Shown here in pieces: positions 8,297 to 18,310 of a DNA stretch of 23,630 nucleotides. Position 1 is the stretch's first letter. Each line of letters starts with the position of its first letter. Under the pieces are notes generated by a model. It did not search any database. It saw only the letters and a list, made by a program, of their open reading frames with translations, and was not told the origin of the DNA. This stretch comes from Proteromonas lacertae. Its lineage: Eukaryota; Sar; Bigyra; Opalinata; Proteromonadidae. The translations under genes were made by a program, and so were the position numbers. The stretch lies in NCBI GenBank assembly GCA_002245135.1, contig NGBS01001222.1:1-23630 (forward strand), read 5' to 3'.

Positions 8297-10295
8297 CTAT
8301 GATGAAGATGATAAACACATCATAAATCCCTTTCTCTTCCTTTTACTCTTTAAAAAGTCTTTAGTTTTACCTTTTGCTACTTTATATGCTTTATTAATTT
8401 GAGCTGAATATGTGTCATGATCAACATTTGTTGATAAATAAGCAACCAATAATTCTATATATATATATATATATATAAAATAATATAAAATAAATATACT
8501 GACAATATTGATATATCCCCATCTTGCACTACATTCTAATGGACTTTCTTCAACATGTGGTTTAACATTAGTAATAGCACAAATTCGTGGATCTACATTC
8601 ATTTCTAATAATATTTCTACTACACTGGAATTACCATTTTGACAAGCAATATATAGAGCTGTACAGTTATCATCATCTACACTATTTACTAGCCTTCTTC
8701 TATCATACTTTTGATAATATCTTTTTGGATCTTTATTGGCTATTTCTCTCATTCTTTTTATCTCTTCATTACCACCAACTCTACAACACCTAAACCATTC
8801 ACTTTCTCTCTTGATTTCTTCTACTGCTTCGTCAAATACTTCTTTTGAAATTGCTTGTGGAATTGAATAGACTCTTGGACGTACAAATACTTCTGGAGAT
8901 ATTTGCATTGTTACTGGTCTTGGCTTTTTATTATTATTATTATTTTCATCTTTTCCTTTCATTTTATATTCTTTATCATCAGTTTTACCTGTATCATTTT
9001 CTTCTATTGTTTCTGGTAATGCTATTAATGAATTATTTTGTGTAGGAAATGAAGAAAACGATGAACTTCTCCTCAATGGTTTGATTTGTTTTCTAAATAA
9101 TTCTTCATTTGTACATTGAGTTGGAACAAAATTTTCAATATCTTTTTCTAAATCATCATAATTATCAATCGTATAGATTCCTTTATCTTCAAATGCTCTC
9201 ATTACAATCACTAAATTCTTCAATAAAGCCCAATTCCTCTTCGCTGTTCTATGTGTTGGACTTTCTAAATAATTACTGGATGTTTTATTGATAGAAGATG
9301 CTGATTTTGATCTTGTTGGAGGAGTTGGAGATTTTTCTATTACTGCTGAAGGTGTATTATTACGTTTAGTTAATCGAACATATGATATAATCATATGTTT
9401 AGTAATTCTCCAATTTCTAGCACTCATTGTTGCAGTTTCATTATTACTGTTTTTATTACTGCATTTACTGGCATTATCTTTTACACTTAAATCAATTGAT
9501 TCTGTGGTTCGAAACGAGTTTGTGGATTTGGAAATTACACCTGGAGAACGAGGTGACATTGCTATATATATATATAATATAATATAATAAAAATAAATCA
9601 TACCATTTTCAAATTCAAATATTTTTTTACCTAAGAATTCTATTCTTGCTAAAAATCGATTGACTATATGTCTATTTATTTTACACTCTTGTTTTGGATC
9701 TAATAATGAAATAAACAAATCTTCCCAAACTACTCCACTCTTTAATCTTTTACGTAATTCATTCTCTAATTCTACTTCATTTTCCATTTTTACGAGTTTG
9801 AATATTGCTTTTAAATCATCATTGTCTTCGTTTGGAAATGTATTTAATATCTATTTTAAATATATATTAACAATATCGAGAATAATACATCTTCTACTTC
9901 ACATAGAAAAGATTCTTCTTCTATATTAGCTCTTGGACTATACAGTGGGTTATTTACTTTCTTTTTGGATATTTTCGCACTACTAATTCTTATAACTTCT
10001 CCTACATTCTTTGATATTCTACTATTTCTTTTTATGAATGCTGCATGACGTGTTATTGCTGTTGAATCATTATTTTTCTCTTCTATTTTAGTTGCTGGAA
10101 TATCTTCATGGATGTTTGAGTTGTTGTGACTTCTAAATGGTGGTTCTCTATTTATTTTTATTTTAAAAAGTATTCTATACATTACAGTGATAGGTGTTAA
10201 TGTGGTTCCAGTATGTGGACTCTCTATATAAGTAAGTAAAAAAATATAATACGTGGCATTTCTTTCTCTACAGCTTTATTTGCTTTGGTGGACAT
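8297..10295 (-). CDS. ankyrin-repeat protein of unknown role
   Basis: Minus-strand exons are 10295-10253, 10223-9889, 9850-9604, 9561-8500 and 8454-8297, with introns of 29, 38, 42 and 45 nt, giving 614 residues. Start MSTKANKAVEKEM. Residues up to about 450 are polar and low in complexity, rich in Ser, Thr and Asn, with SPRSPG and PTPPTRSKS stretches that look like phosphorylation-prone disordered sequence; WEDLFISLLDPKQE near residue 150 is more globular. Ankyrin repeats occupy about 470-580: NCTALYIACQNGNSSVVEIL, then SPLECSARWGYINIVKLLVAYL, the latter made continuous only by splicing the (AT)-rich 45-nt intron. The tail is basic (KSKRKRKGFMMCLSSSS). The 42-nt intron has no in-frame stop. 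Ankyrins mediate protein binding; no partner can be named. Confidence 0.85.
8456..8477. repeat. (TA)11 microsatellite inside an intron
   Basis: A run of alternating T and A lies at the acceptor side of the last intron of the ankyrin gene (plus-strand coordinates), so this 45-nt intron is likely length-polymorphic. Confidence 0.85.
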
Positions 10296-10478
10296 GATTT
10301 ATATCTTAATAAATTTTTAAATTCTATAAGTTCTATCCTTAAAAAATAATTAGAAACTATCGAAAATGAGTTAAACAACAAAATTAGGCTTGATAGAAAT
10401 CAAACTTATTAAAATGAAATTTTACACTCCTTTATAACAAAAACTTCACATAATTTATAAAAAATTATATCTTTCTAC

Positions 10479-12381
10479 TTATTTTGTTCCATAACCATAA
10501 TATCCAACATAACCACTATTTGTATTACTATTATCAGCACTAGAAGCAGCAGAAGCCGCTGCTGGAGGTGGTGGCATACCTGCAGTAGGATATGCATAAT
10601 AAGGGTATGAATAAGAATATGGATAATATCCATTATTCATCATCATCATATTCCCACCTGTAGCAGGGTAAATTGCAGGAATTCCAACACCAGGAAGCAT
10701 TCCACCAGCAGCACCCATCATCCCATACACATTAGGATATATATTGCCTCCATTACTTCCATTCATATTGCCATTATTGTTGTTGTTGTTGCCAGTATTG
10801 GTATTTCGTTTAGTTGCATTACCTACATTCACATAAACACCTTTAATCTGTACTTTACCTTCATTGATTATTTCTTCACCTTTCTTTCTATCACTTAAAG
10901 CTACAAATCCATAACCTTTTGGTTTTTGACTTACTTGGTCTTTAATCAGTGTTACTTCTAATACACTACAATATTGACCAAAATATTCACGAATATCATC
11001 TTCACTAAGTGATGAGATTCCGCCAACAAATATTTTTATTGAATTTTTATCTGTTAATGGACGTAATGTGGCTGATTTCCCACAGATATCGATGGATTGC
11101 ATGTTGATTAATCTATTAGCTGGCTCATCACTGGTGAAGAGGACGAAGGCATAACCTTTGGATATTCCTGTGATGTTGTCTCTTATTAATTGAATCTAAT
11201 AAATATATATAAACAAATAATAAATAAATAAATAAATAGAATAAATAGAATAAAGTAGAAAAATGAGAATAAAAAGGATAAAACAGTAAATGTAATAATA
11301 ACAACTTTCTTTAATTAAAATAAAAATAAATTTATAAACAAAAATATATATAAAACAATATATATATATATGTAATTTGTCATATACTTTTATTATAATT
11401 ATTATTAATAAATTCTCTCTCTCTATCTCTCTCATTCTTACTTACTATTTTTTACTAATAATAAAATCATATTATTATTATGATTATTATTAATTGATGA
11501 TTAAAATAATTAAATAAAGAAGAAACAAGAAGAACAAATATAACAATTGCAATGAAATGAATGAAGAAAAGAATTAAGAAAGTAAAATAAGAAAAAATGG
11601 GAAATTATATAATATACATTTTCTATTGGACCATATGAATCTAACACTTGTTTAATTTGATATTCAGTAACTGAACTAGCTAAACCACCTACAAATACTT
11701 TACGCTTCTCATCTGGTATTGGATTATTGGGAATTGGCTCAGCATATTCAATACTAGTAGTGGTAGATGATGAAGAGGAGGAAGAAGATTGTTGTTGTTG
11801 TTGTTGTTGTTGAGAAACTTGTGATGGTTGTGAATGTGGAGATACTACTGGAATTGTTGGAACTGCAGTTGGCATTCCTGTAGCTGGATATTGAGAATAA
11901 TAGTATTGTGCATATTGATCACTATATTGTTGTGATTGTTGTGGCTGTGGTTGAGATTGTTGAGATTGACTATAAGAAGAGTCTGCTGCTGGATAATAGG
12001 TGGTTGTTGTTGTGTTTGTATTTACAGATGATTGATTGTTTTGATTTTGTGATTGTTCTTCAGTTCTTGATCTTTCTGAACTATCTTCTTCTTGAGCCCA
12101 ATCACTACTTTTAGTTCGCTTATTTGTGTGATCATCCTCAGAACCAGATTCATCGCTAGATTTGCGTTTACTTGAATCTACTGAAGAAACTTTTTCTGGT
12201 TTTCCAGAATCTGAGGAAGGTGACATGCCTCTCTCATTGTGAATAGCTTCTTTTAATCTCTTCACAAGTTCTGCTTTCTTTCCACTTGTATCGAGATTTC
12301 TACTACTTAATTCCTTTCTATGCATATTAAAATATTAAATTTCTACTTTATTTCATCTACTTTCATTTTATCAACTTCCAT
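10479..12381 (-). CDS. SAP-domain and two-RRM RNA-binding protein (hnRNP-like)
   Basis: Minus-strand exons are 12381-12347, 12317-11618 and 11195-10479, giving 483 residues. Including the 11-codon first exon (29-nt intron) completes a SAP domain, MKVDEIKKELSSRNLDTSG through KKAELVKRL (about 6-35), which binds DNA/RNA scaffolds. A Ser/Glu-rich charged stretch with KRKSS and KRTKSS (nuclear-localisation-like) follows, then a Gln-rich region with a polyQ run. RRM1 (about 217-290) has RNP2 KVFVGGL and RNP1 KGYAFVLF; RRM2 (about 297-370) has KIFVGGI and KGYGFVAL. The 422-nt intron splits RRM1 after PIENV/I. The tail is rich in Gly, Asn, Tyr and Pro, with NNNNG and YPYSYSYPYY stretches, prion-like. 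Probable nuclear mRNP protein acting in splicing or mRNA fate; the exact orthologue is not recognised. Confidence 0.9.
11196..11617 (-). other. 422-nt intron, outlier in a small-intron genome
   Basis: Donor GTATAT at 11617 and acceptor TTAG at 11196 join GAAAAT to ATTCAA and complete RRM1 in phase 0. All other introns seen here are 15-63 nt. The content is low-complexity AT with long T-rich runs and many stops; I see no snoRNA or coding signal in it. Confidence 0.8.
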
Positions 12382-12421
12382 TCTATTAATAATGCAAAAA
12401 TTCAAAATGAAATGTATTGAA

Positions 12422-12438
12422 ATGTATTACAGTGTATT
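12422..12438. repeat. upstream motif shared with second LRR gene, copy 1
   Basis: ATGTATTACAGTGTATT occurs here about 200 bp before the first LRR gene and again at 17846-17862 before the second. Flanking sequence is also loosely similar (TGTATTT...TTTAA.AATT), suggesting that the duplication included upstream DNA. Confidence 0.6.
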
Positions 12439-12639
12439 TTATGTATTTAAGAATTAATCATTATATACACTGTTTTATCACGAATGAATATATGTGTTGG
12501 TATTAATGACACAAAAAAAATTAATACAAAGGATGTAGTGTATGGTTCATTAAATAAAAACAAATATCTAAACACAGTCACTTTTGAAATTGTGTATATA
12601 TTATCTTTAAGACGCTAGACACTATCATATTTCATATTT

Positions 12640-13600
12640 GTGGAAGTATGTAAAATTAAGCAAATAAAAGCAAACTTAGAGTGTGGATTAGAATTCACTA
12701 TTTTCTGGAAAGTGGTAGTGCTAATAAATCAAATATATTTAGTAGATAGAGCTAAAATTCACATTTTCTCATCAATGAGCTTATTTAATCAATCTATAAC
12801 CCATCCAGATGATGTATTATAGTATATTTTATTTTTTATTAGGATGCTACAAAACCAACAGAAGAGGAGGTAAAAAATGAAATGTCAAAATCTTATAACT
12901 TTCACACTAAAGGAGCTGAATTCAATTCGAGATATGCATTTATGCTATGTAATTCATATGCAATTTATTCTGCTTATTTTACATCAATTAATTTAGATAA
13001 TATTCTAACATGTGAAATGATCAAAAATCTTATTAGGAACTTATCTTGTCTTAGTAGTTTAACGGCATTATCGATTAAACACTCTGATATATTCGATGAC
13101 GGTTTAATGGCTTTAGCTTATCAAAAAGAGGTTCTATCAAGATTAATTCATCTTTCATTGTGGGGATCGAATTTTTCAAATGAAGGATTTATTAATTTTA
13201 CTATCTGCTTCCCTTGTTTCACCAATTTGAAGACATTATCTTTGACTCGTATATATATTTGTTATAATATATTAGAAACACCAATTACCGATGAAGGTGC
13301 AATTGTTTTAGGTGGAAGAATTATAGAATGTGCAAATTTGAAGGATTTATATCTTAATGGAACATTAATTGAAAAAGTTGGTGTTATTTCAATTATTCAA
13401 TGTGTTAGTAAGTTTGTTTAAAATCCAGTACAAAGCTTACTTATGTAGATGAAATAGATTGTAATAATTTCATAAATGAAGTTAAAGAAAAAGTTAAAAC
13501 AGAAATAGAGGATCGTAGAGATAATGTTAGATTTGTATGTAGAGTATTTAGAAAGTGTGATAATAATGTTGTATATGGTGATGAAATGGAATTTGATTAA
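12640..13600 (+). CDS. leucine-rich-repeat protein, paralogue A
   Basis: Exons are 12640-12813, 12843-13248, 13276-13407 and 13449-13600, with introns of 29, 27 and 41 nt, giving up to 287 residues. The repeats are of RNase-inhibitor-like LRR type: CLSSLTALSIKHSDIFDDG, RLIHLSLWGSNFSNEGF, NLKTLSLTQTPITDEGA and NLKDLYLNGT. It is about half identical to the gene at 18311-19299, and introns 1 and 2 sit at the same positions. Two signs of drift: where the paralogue starts (ATGCTAGCCAATCAA), this copy has GTGCTAATAAATCAA, so the start must be the Met at 12640 or the Met at 12775; and one LRR strand present in the paralogue after the last repeat is missing, with a splice at 13408-13448 joining on to EIDCNNFINEVKEK. 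Either a diverged gene or an early pseudogene. Function unknown. Confidence 0.7.
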
Positions 13601-13732
13601 ATTTAGTGGAATAATGATTATTATTACATATATCTATTGATTTTTTTGTTTATTTACATCAAATAATGAAAATAAACAATATTCAAAAATATAGTCGTTT
13701 TAACGTATCTCTAAAAATTTCATTTTATTGAA

Positions 13733-16700
13733 ATGAGATTAAACACCGTTATAATGCTCTTGTTAGCACTTTCAATGAGTATATTTATACTTGTTGAAGG
13801 TGTATGTCCAAATGGTTGTAGTGGACATGGTAGTTGTGTTGGAAGTGTTTGTAATTGTTTTAAAAATGTTGGTATAGATGGAAGTGAGAGTTATGGAGGA
13901 GCTGATTGTAGTGAACACACTTGTTTCGTTGGTAATCCATTTGGAGCAGTTCATTCCAAATCCCCAAGTGAAAATGGAGCCGTTAGTTACAGCAGTGTAA
14001 GTCGTGAGTTGAGTGAATATTATAGCAATGAGAGACAAGCATTAGATCAGACTCCAATACCCTCAATCGAATTAGTTTCAAAAATTGATGATAGTAATGG
14101 TCAATTATGGAGAGTGAAAGGATTAGAAGCATTTATGGATGTATTACCTCCCAGTGGTGGAATCTTGAGTTGTAGATATTATAAAATGGTTGATAGTACA
14201 GAAACACTTCAAGAATCTCCTACTACAGTTGATATTCTTAGTTTTGGTGAAGATTATGCCAATGTATTATTCGTAGCAGAAGTAACTGGAATTGGTGGTA
14301 ATCCTAAAGCTGGAAGTGATACTTATTCAAAAGTAGAATGTGATAGTATAATATCAACTAGAGATGATTTAAGTCAACTCAATCCTACTACAGTAGAAGT
14401 TACACCTCCACCTCAACCTGCACCTACAGTTGAAACTCCATTAACATTTGAATGGCCTTTATATGGTCCAGTATTATTAGATATGGGATTACTTACACCA
14501 GATACAACAGGTAAAACATTTAAGAATAATTTCAGATTTGCATGTTACAGCACAACAACAATATCTACAGAAACTACAGAAGTAATTGTATATGATAAAG
14601 TAGAAGCAGTATATAATACTACTGCTGATCCATCTAATACAAATGTTGTATTTACTTTCAAAGATAAAAAACCAACAACAGCTGCTACATATATGTGTTT
14701 ATGTTTAATGAATTCTTATGGATCAATTGATATTGAATATTCAGAAGCATTTAGTAATATGAGAAAAGATGAATCAACTAAAAAATATTTAATTGGTGAA
14801 TATACAACTGATGTTGCTGATGTTAAAATAGTAACTGAAAATAATTATCCTGTTGCTGTTACTTCATCAGCTTTATCAAGTAGTACTTATTCTATTACAT
14901 TTACATTTGCAGAAGGTTCAGATGAACAAAAATATAAATCATATTTTGATGTTAATAGAGTATTATATGCAACAATATTAAATAAAGGAGTATTTATTGA
15001 AAAACCTGTAATAGTAACAAAGGATAGTTCAGATAATAAAGTCACAATACCAACAGGTGATATAGTAATGCCATATTTAAGAATATCTCCAATTAGTGAA
15101 TTAACATCTTTACCAAAAGCTTTTATTGAGAAGCAGACTAATCCTTCATCACCTCCTTACTTGTATAAAGCATATTACCTTGCTGAAGATTTATTACATT
15201 CATTCAATAAAGAAGGTGGAAAATTAAAATGTAAATATGGTGAATCTGAAGCTGTAGTTGATGTAAAAGGAATTGCTAGAAATAACCAAACAATATTCTT
15301 CAGTTATTTTGAATCTGAAACAGATATTTCTACTGGTGATACTTTAAATTGTTATGAAGTTTCATATATTAGAAAAGATTTGACATTACTCAATCCATCA
15401 ACATTTACTACACCAGCTGCAAAAACAGGAGGAAGACAGTTAACTGATGAATATAAAATTAGTTGGGATAAATATGGTAAAATGTTTACTGATATGGGTT
15501 TTAAACAAAATGATGATATTAAATTTGCTTGTTTTAATATGAATAATGCTGATAAAAAAATGGATGTTTATACAGCTTCATATACTACAACAGCTAATGA
15601 TGATAAAATTACATTTACTATTAATCCAACACCTACTGATGGTAGTACATATCTTTGCTATTTATTAAATACATTTTCTAATCCAACAAAACCATTAGAA
15701 TTAAAAGATTTACCAAATAGTGAAATAGGTGATAAGATTCAAGTAAGTAGTGATGGTAAAAGTTATTTTTATGGTGAATTTGTATTAGGAGAAAAAACAA
15801 CATTAGGAAAAAGAGAATCAGATAATAGTGAAGTAATTATATTAAATAGTGGTAGTAAGATTGATTTAGTTTCATCAGATAACTCAGTAAATACAATAAC
15901 TATAACAGAATATAAACCAGAAGAAGGTTTTGATATAGTAAGTAAATTAAAAAATGGAAAGAAATTTTATTTGAAAATGATAAAAACAGCAAGTCCATTA
16001 GAAGAAGAATATGTTGAATTTACTGTAAGTGGGGATATTAATGATCAAACAGAAAATATAGTTACAATTACTGTAACTGATATCAGTATTGCATCTGGTT
16101 ATTCTCCATATTATGTGATATATTTATCAACAACTACACCTACTGATCCAACAACTCCACCTACTCCACCACCACCAACTACTACAACAATTGGTGAGAA
16201 TTTATATAAAATCAGTAACTATGTAAGTGATGATGTATTATCAAAATTATCAATAATCGGAGGAAAATTACAATGTAAAACAAAAGATAATAAGGTAGAA
16301 ATTGTTGATGTAAAAGGAATAATTTATAAAGATAATAAAATACAAAGTGCCTTTTATGAATTTGAAAATGCAAATTCAAAAGATAAAATAACAAGTTGTA
16401 GTTATTCATCTAGTCGAAATGATATGACACTTTATAATCCAATTAAATATGAAGGTAAATTGAATTACATAACAATGAGTGGTTATGGAACAATATTAAG
16501 TGAAATTGGATATTCTTATGGTAAAAAGAAAATGACTTGTTATAATTCAAAAGAAATAGATATTAATAAAAGAATATTATCATTTTATGAAGTAACTTTA
16601 TCCAATGTGAAGAATGGAAATGTTAATGATTTAAAAATAACATTTAATGGTGAAAATCCAAAAGATGGAGAAAGTATTTGTTATTTATTGAGTGATGTAA

Positions 16701-17680
16701 ATGGAAGAGAAATAGAAATAGAGAATAGTGATTTATGGGAATTAGTTCGAAAAGAAAAAGATGGAAAATATTATTATGGAAAGAGTGTAATAAATACTGA
16801 AACAGGTAAAAGTGAAGAAAGAAAGACAGAAGATGGAAGTGTAATTGTGTCATTCGTTAGTAGTGCCATTGTTCTTGACGATTCTTCATCATCTGATGAT
16901 GGAAGTAAAATGAATTTATTCAATTTAAACAAACCAAGTCCATCCTTTGAAATTCCTCCTTCATTTGTTGAAGCTGAAAGTAAGAAGATGTTATATCCAG
17001 GAACAACAGTAACATTCCGATTTAGAGTTGGTGAAAATGATTTAGGTAGTCAATCATCTCAAATAGTGAAAGTCGAAAATAATGATAAAAAGAGATTCAA
17101 AATCTTATTATCAAATCAAATCAAAGTACCAGAAGAAAGAAGAATTAGATTAAGATCATTAGGTACTATTCCACCAGAGTTAACATTTGATATAGAATAT
17201 AAGACTGAAGGATCAACTCATGTTGCAATAGAATGTAGTGGTCAAGGAATATGTGATAGAACAAGTGGTGTTTGTAAATGTTATGATGGATTTAGTGGAA
17301 GTGCTTGTCAAAGATTAGATTGTCCAAATAACTGTAATGGAAATGGTCGATGTGTTGCTTTGAGTGAATTATTATCAAATGAAGAATTGAAAGATTATAA
17401 AGGATATGGAAATAAACATATTGGTAAATATGATGATTCAACAGATGTTTCATTTGATGATCAAATCTATGGTTGTTTATGTGACAAAAGACATCGTGGA
17501 TATGATTGTAGTTTAATCGAATGTCCATCCAGTGCAGATCCAGAAGGAGGAACAAATACAGTAGGAAATGAATATCGAGATTGTAGTGGAAGAGGTATTT
17601 GTAATTACAATACAGGTGTTTGTGAATGTTTTGATGGCTTTAGTGGTGAAGGATGTCAAAATCAAGTTCAAATGATGTAA
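13733..17680 (+). CDS. large secreted protein with EGF-like modules and three ~350-residue repeats
   Basis: A single 1315-codon exon, unlike nearly all its neighbours. It begins with a signal peptide (MRLNTVIMLLLALSMSIFIL, cut after about VEG) and an EGF/tenascin-like module, CPNGCSGHGSCVGSVCNC through GADCSEHTC (about 24-64). Three repeats then start near residues 140, 495 and 840. Each has GG.L.C, a VDV.GI strand, R.DLT.LNP, a WxxYG/G-YG...MG segment, a FACY/CYN cysteine and a YLIGEY/YFYGEF element. They are linked by Pro/Thr stretches (PPPQPAP; PTPPPPTTTT at about 810). The C-terminus (about 1166-1310) has more EGF modules: CSGQGICDRTSGVCKCYDGF, CPNNCNGNGRC, GYDCSLIECPS and CSGRGICNYNTGVCECFDGF. 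No membrane anchor is seen. Likely a cell-surface, matrix or mastigoneme-like protein; the repeats are not recognised. Confidence 0.9.
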   Translation: MRLNTVIMLLLALSMSIFILVEGVCPNGCSGHGSCVGSVCNCFKNVGIDGSESYGGADCSEHTCFVGNPFGAVHSKSPSENGAVSYSSVSRELSEYYSNERQALDQTPIPSIELVSKIDDSNGQLWRVKGLEAFMDVLPPSGGILSCRYYKMVDSTETLQESPTTVDILSFGEDYANVLFVAEVTGIGGNPKAGSDTYSKVECDSIISTRDDLSQLNPTTVEVTPPPQPAPTVETPLTFEWPLYGPVLLDMGLLTPDTTGKTFKNNFRFACYSTTTISTETTEVIVYDKVEAVYNTTADPSNTNVVFTFKDKKPTTAATYMCLCLMNSYGSIDIEYSEAFSNMRKDESTKKYLIGEYTTDVADVKIVTENNYPVAVTSSALSSSTYSITFTFAEGSDEQKYKSYFDVNRVLYATILNKGVFIEKPVIVTKDSSDNKVTIPTGDIVMPYLRISPISELTSLPKAFIEKQTNPSSPPYLYKAYYLAEDLLHSFNKEGGKLKCKYGESEAVVDVKGIARNNQTIFFSYFESETDISTGDTLNCYEVSYIRKDLTLLNPSTFTTPAAKTGGRQLTDEYKISWDKYGKMFTDMGFKQNDDIKFACFNMNNADKKMDVYTASYTTTANDDKITFTINPTPTDGSTYLCYLLNTFSNPTKPLELKDLPNSEIGDKIQVSSDGKSYFYGEFVLGEKTTLGKRESDNSEVIILNSGSKIDLVSSDNSVNTITITEYKPEEGFDIVSKLKNGKKFYLKMIKTASPLEEEYVEFTVSGDINDQTENIVTITVTDISIASGYSPYYVIYLSTTTPTDPTTPPTPPPPTTTTIGENLYKISNYVSDDVLSKLSIIGGKLQCKTKDNKVEIVDVKGIIYKDNKIQSAFYEFENANSKDKITSCSYSSSRNDMTLYNPIKYEGKLNYITMSGYGTILSEIGYSYGKKKMTCYNSKEIDINKRILSFYEVTLSNVKNGNVNDLKITFNGENPKDGESICYLLSDVNGREIEIENSDLWELVRKEKDGKYYYGKSVINTETGKSEERKTEDGSVIVSFVSSAIVLDDSSSSDDGSKMNLFNLNKPSPSFEIPPSFVEAESKKMLYPGTTVTFRFRVGENDLGSQSSQIVKVENNDKKRFKILLSNQIKVPEERRIRLRSLGTIPPELTFDIEYKTEGSTHVAIECSGQGICDRTSGVCKCYDGFSGSACQRLDCPNNCNGNGRCVALSELLSNEELKDYKGYGNKHIGKYDDSTDVSFDDQIYGCLCDKRHRGYDCSLIECPSSADPEGGTNTVGNEYRDCSGRGICNYNTGVCECFDGFSGEGCQNQVQMM

Positions 17681-18310
17681 TATTGTTTTATTACATTCAT
17701 TTTATTCATATTATTGAAATTATTAATTGATTAACTGTTATACTATGTTAATCAATATATTTGTTTGTTTGTTTGGAATAACAAAAAGAAGGATATAAAT
17801 AATATTTATTCTTCCTATTTATCATTATTTTGAAAATACAAATGATATGTATTACAGTGTATTAAAGTGTATTTTTATAAATTTAAAAATTGATTGTTAT
17901 ATTCACCATTTTATAGAGATATAATATTTATAATAATCTTGTCACAAGATTAGAAATACATTTAGAGTTTAAAATCTCAGTTTAATCAATCACTTTACCA
18001 AAATGGCAAGTTCGCTTTGTTGGAGTAGATGAATGATAAGTATTTTAATAAAATTCATTAAATCTTTATTATAATGCGATAATAATATTAATTCACAAAA
18101 AGGGTCAATAAAGAATTTTCATCAAGCATTCACTAGTTTCTGGTGTAATTAAACCTACAGAAGGATTTGAAAAGAAAGTGTAAGATATAATACAACTGTT
18201 ACTGAAATGGAAATGTAAAATATAATTCTAGAGATATTTGATGAAATACATAGTTTTCTGTGAATAATACGCAGTTTATAAGGCATATTAAAAATGGCGC
18301 GAAAGTGATA
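17681..18310. other. 630-bp intergenic region before second LRR gene
   Basis: It is AT-rich and holds the shared LRR upstream motif (17846-17862). A short stretch at about 18140-18182 (AATTAAACCTACAGAAGG) resembles the start of LRR exon 2 (CAAAACCAACAGAAGAGG at about 12850) and may be a remnant of a further copy. I see no complete gene or RNA. Confidence 0.5.
17846..17862. repeat. upstream motif shared with first LRR gene, copy 2
   Basis: An exact 17-base match to 12422-12438. It lies about 450 bp before this LRR gene's start, farther than in copy 1. Confidence 0.6.

Noticed and set aside
9856-10182. Separate gene upstream of the ankyrin gene
   Set aside because: A 38-nt intron (9851-9888) and a 29-nt intron (10224-10252) join it in frame to the ankyrin gene and to a start at 10295.
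11196-11435. Small hydrophobic ORF in the RRM-gene intron
   Set aside because: Composition is Ile/Tyr/Phe-rich AT noise with no homology signal, and it ends exactly at the splice acceptor.
13772-14038. Thr-rich minus-strand ORF opposite the EGF gene
   Set aside because: Shadow of a strongly supported signal peptide and EGF module.
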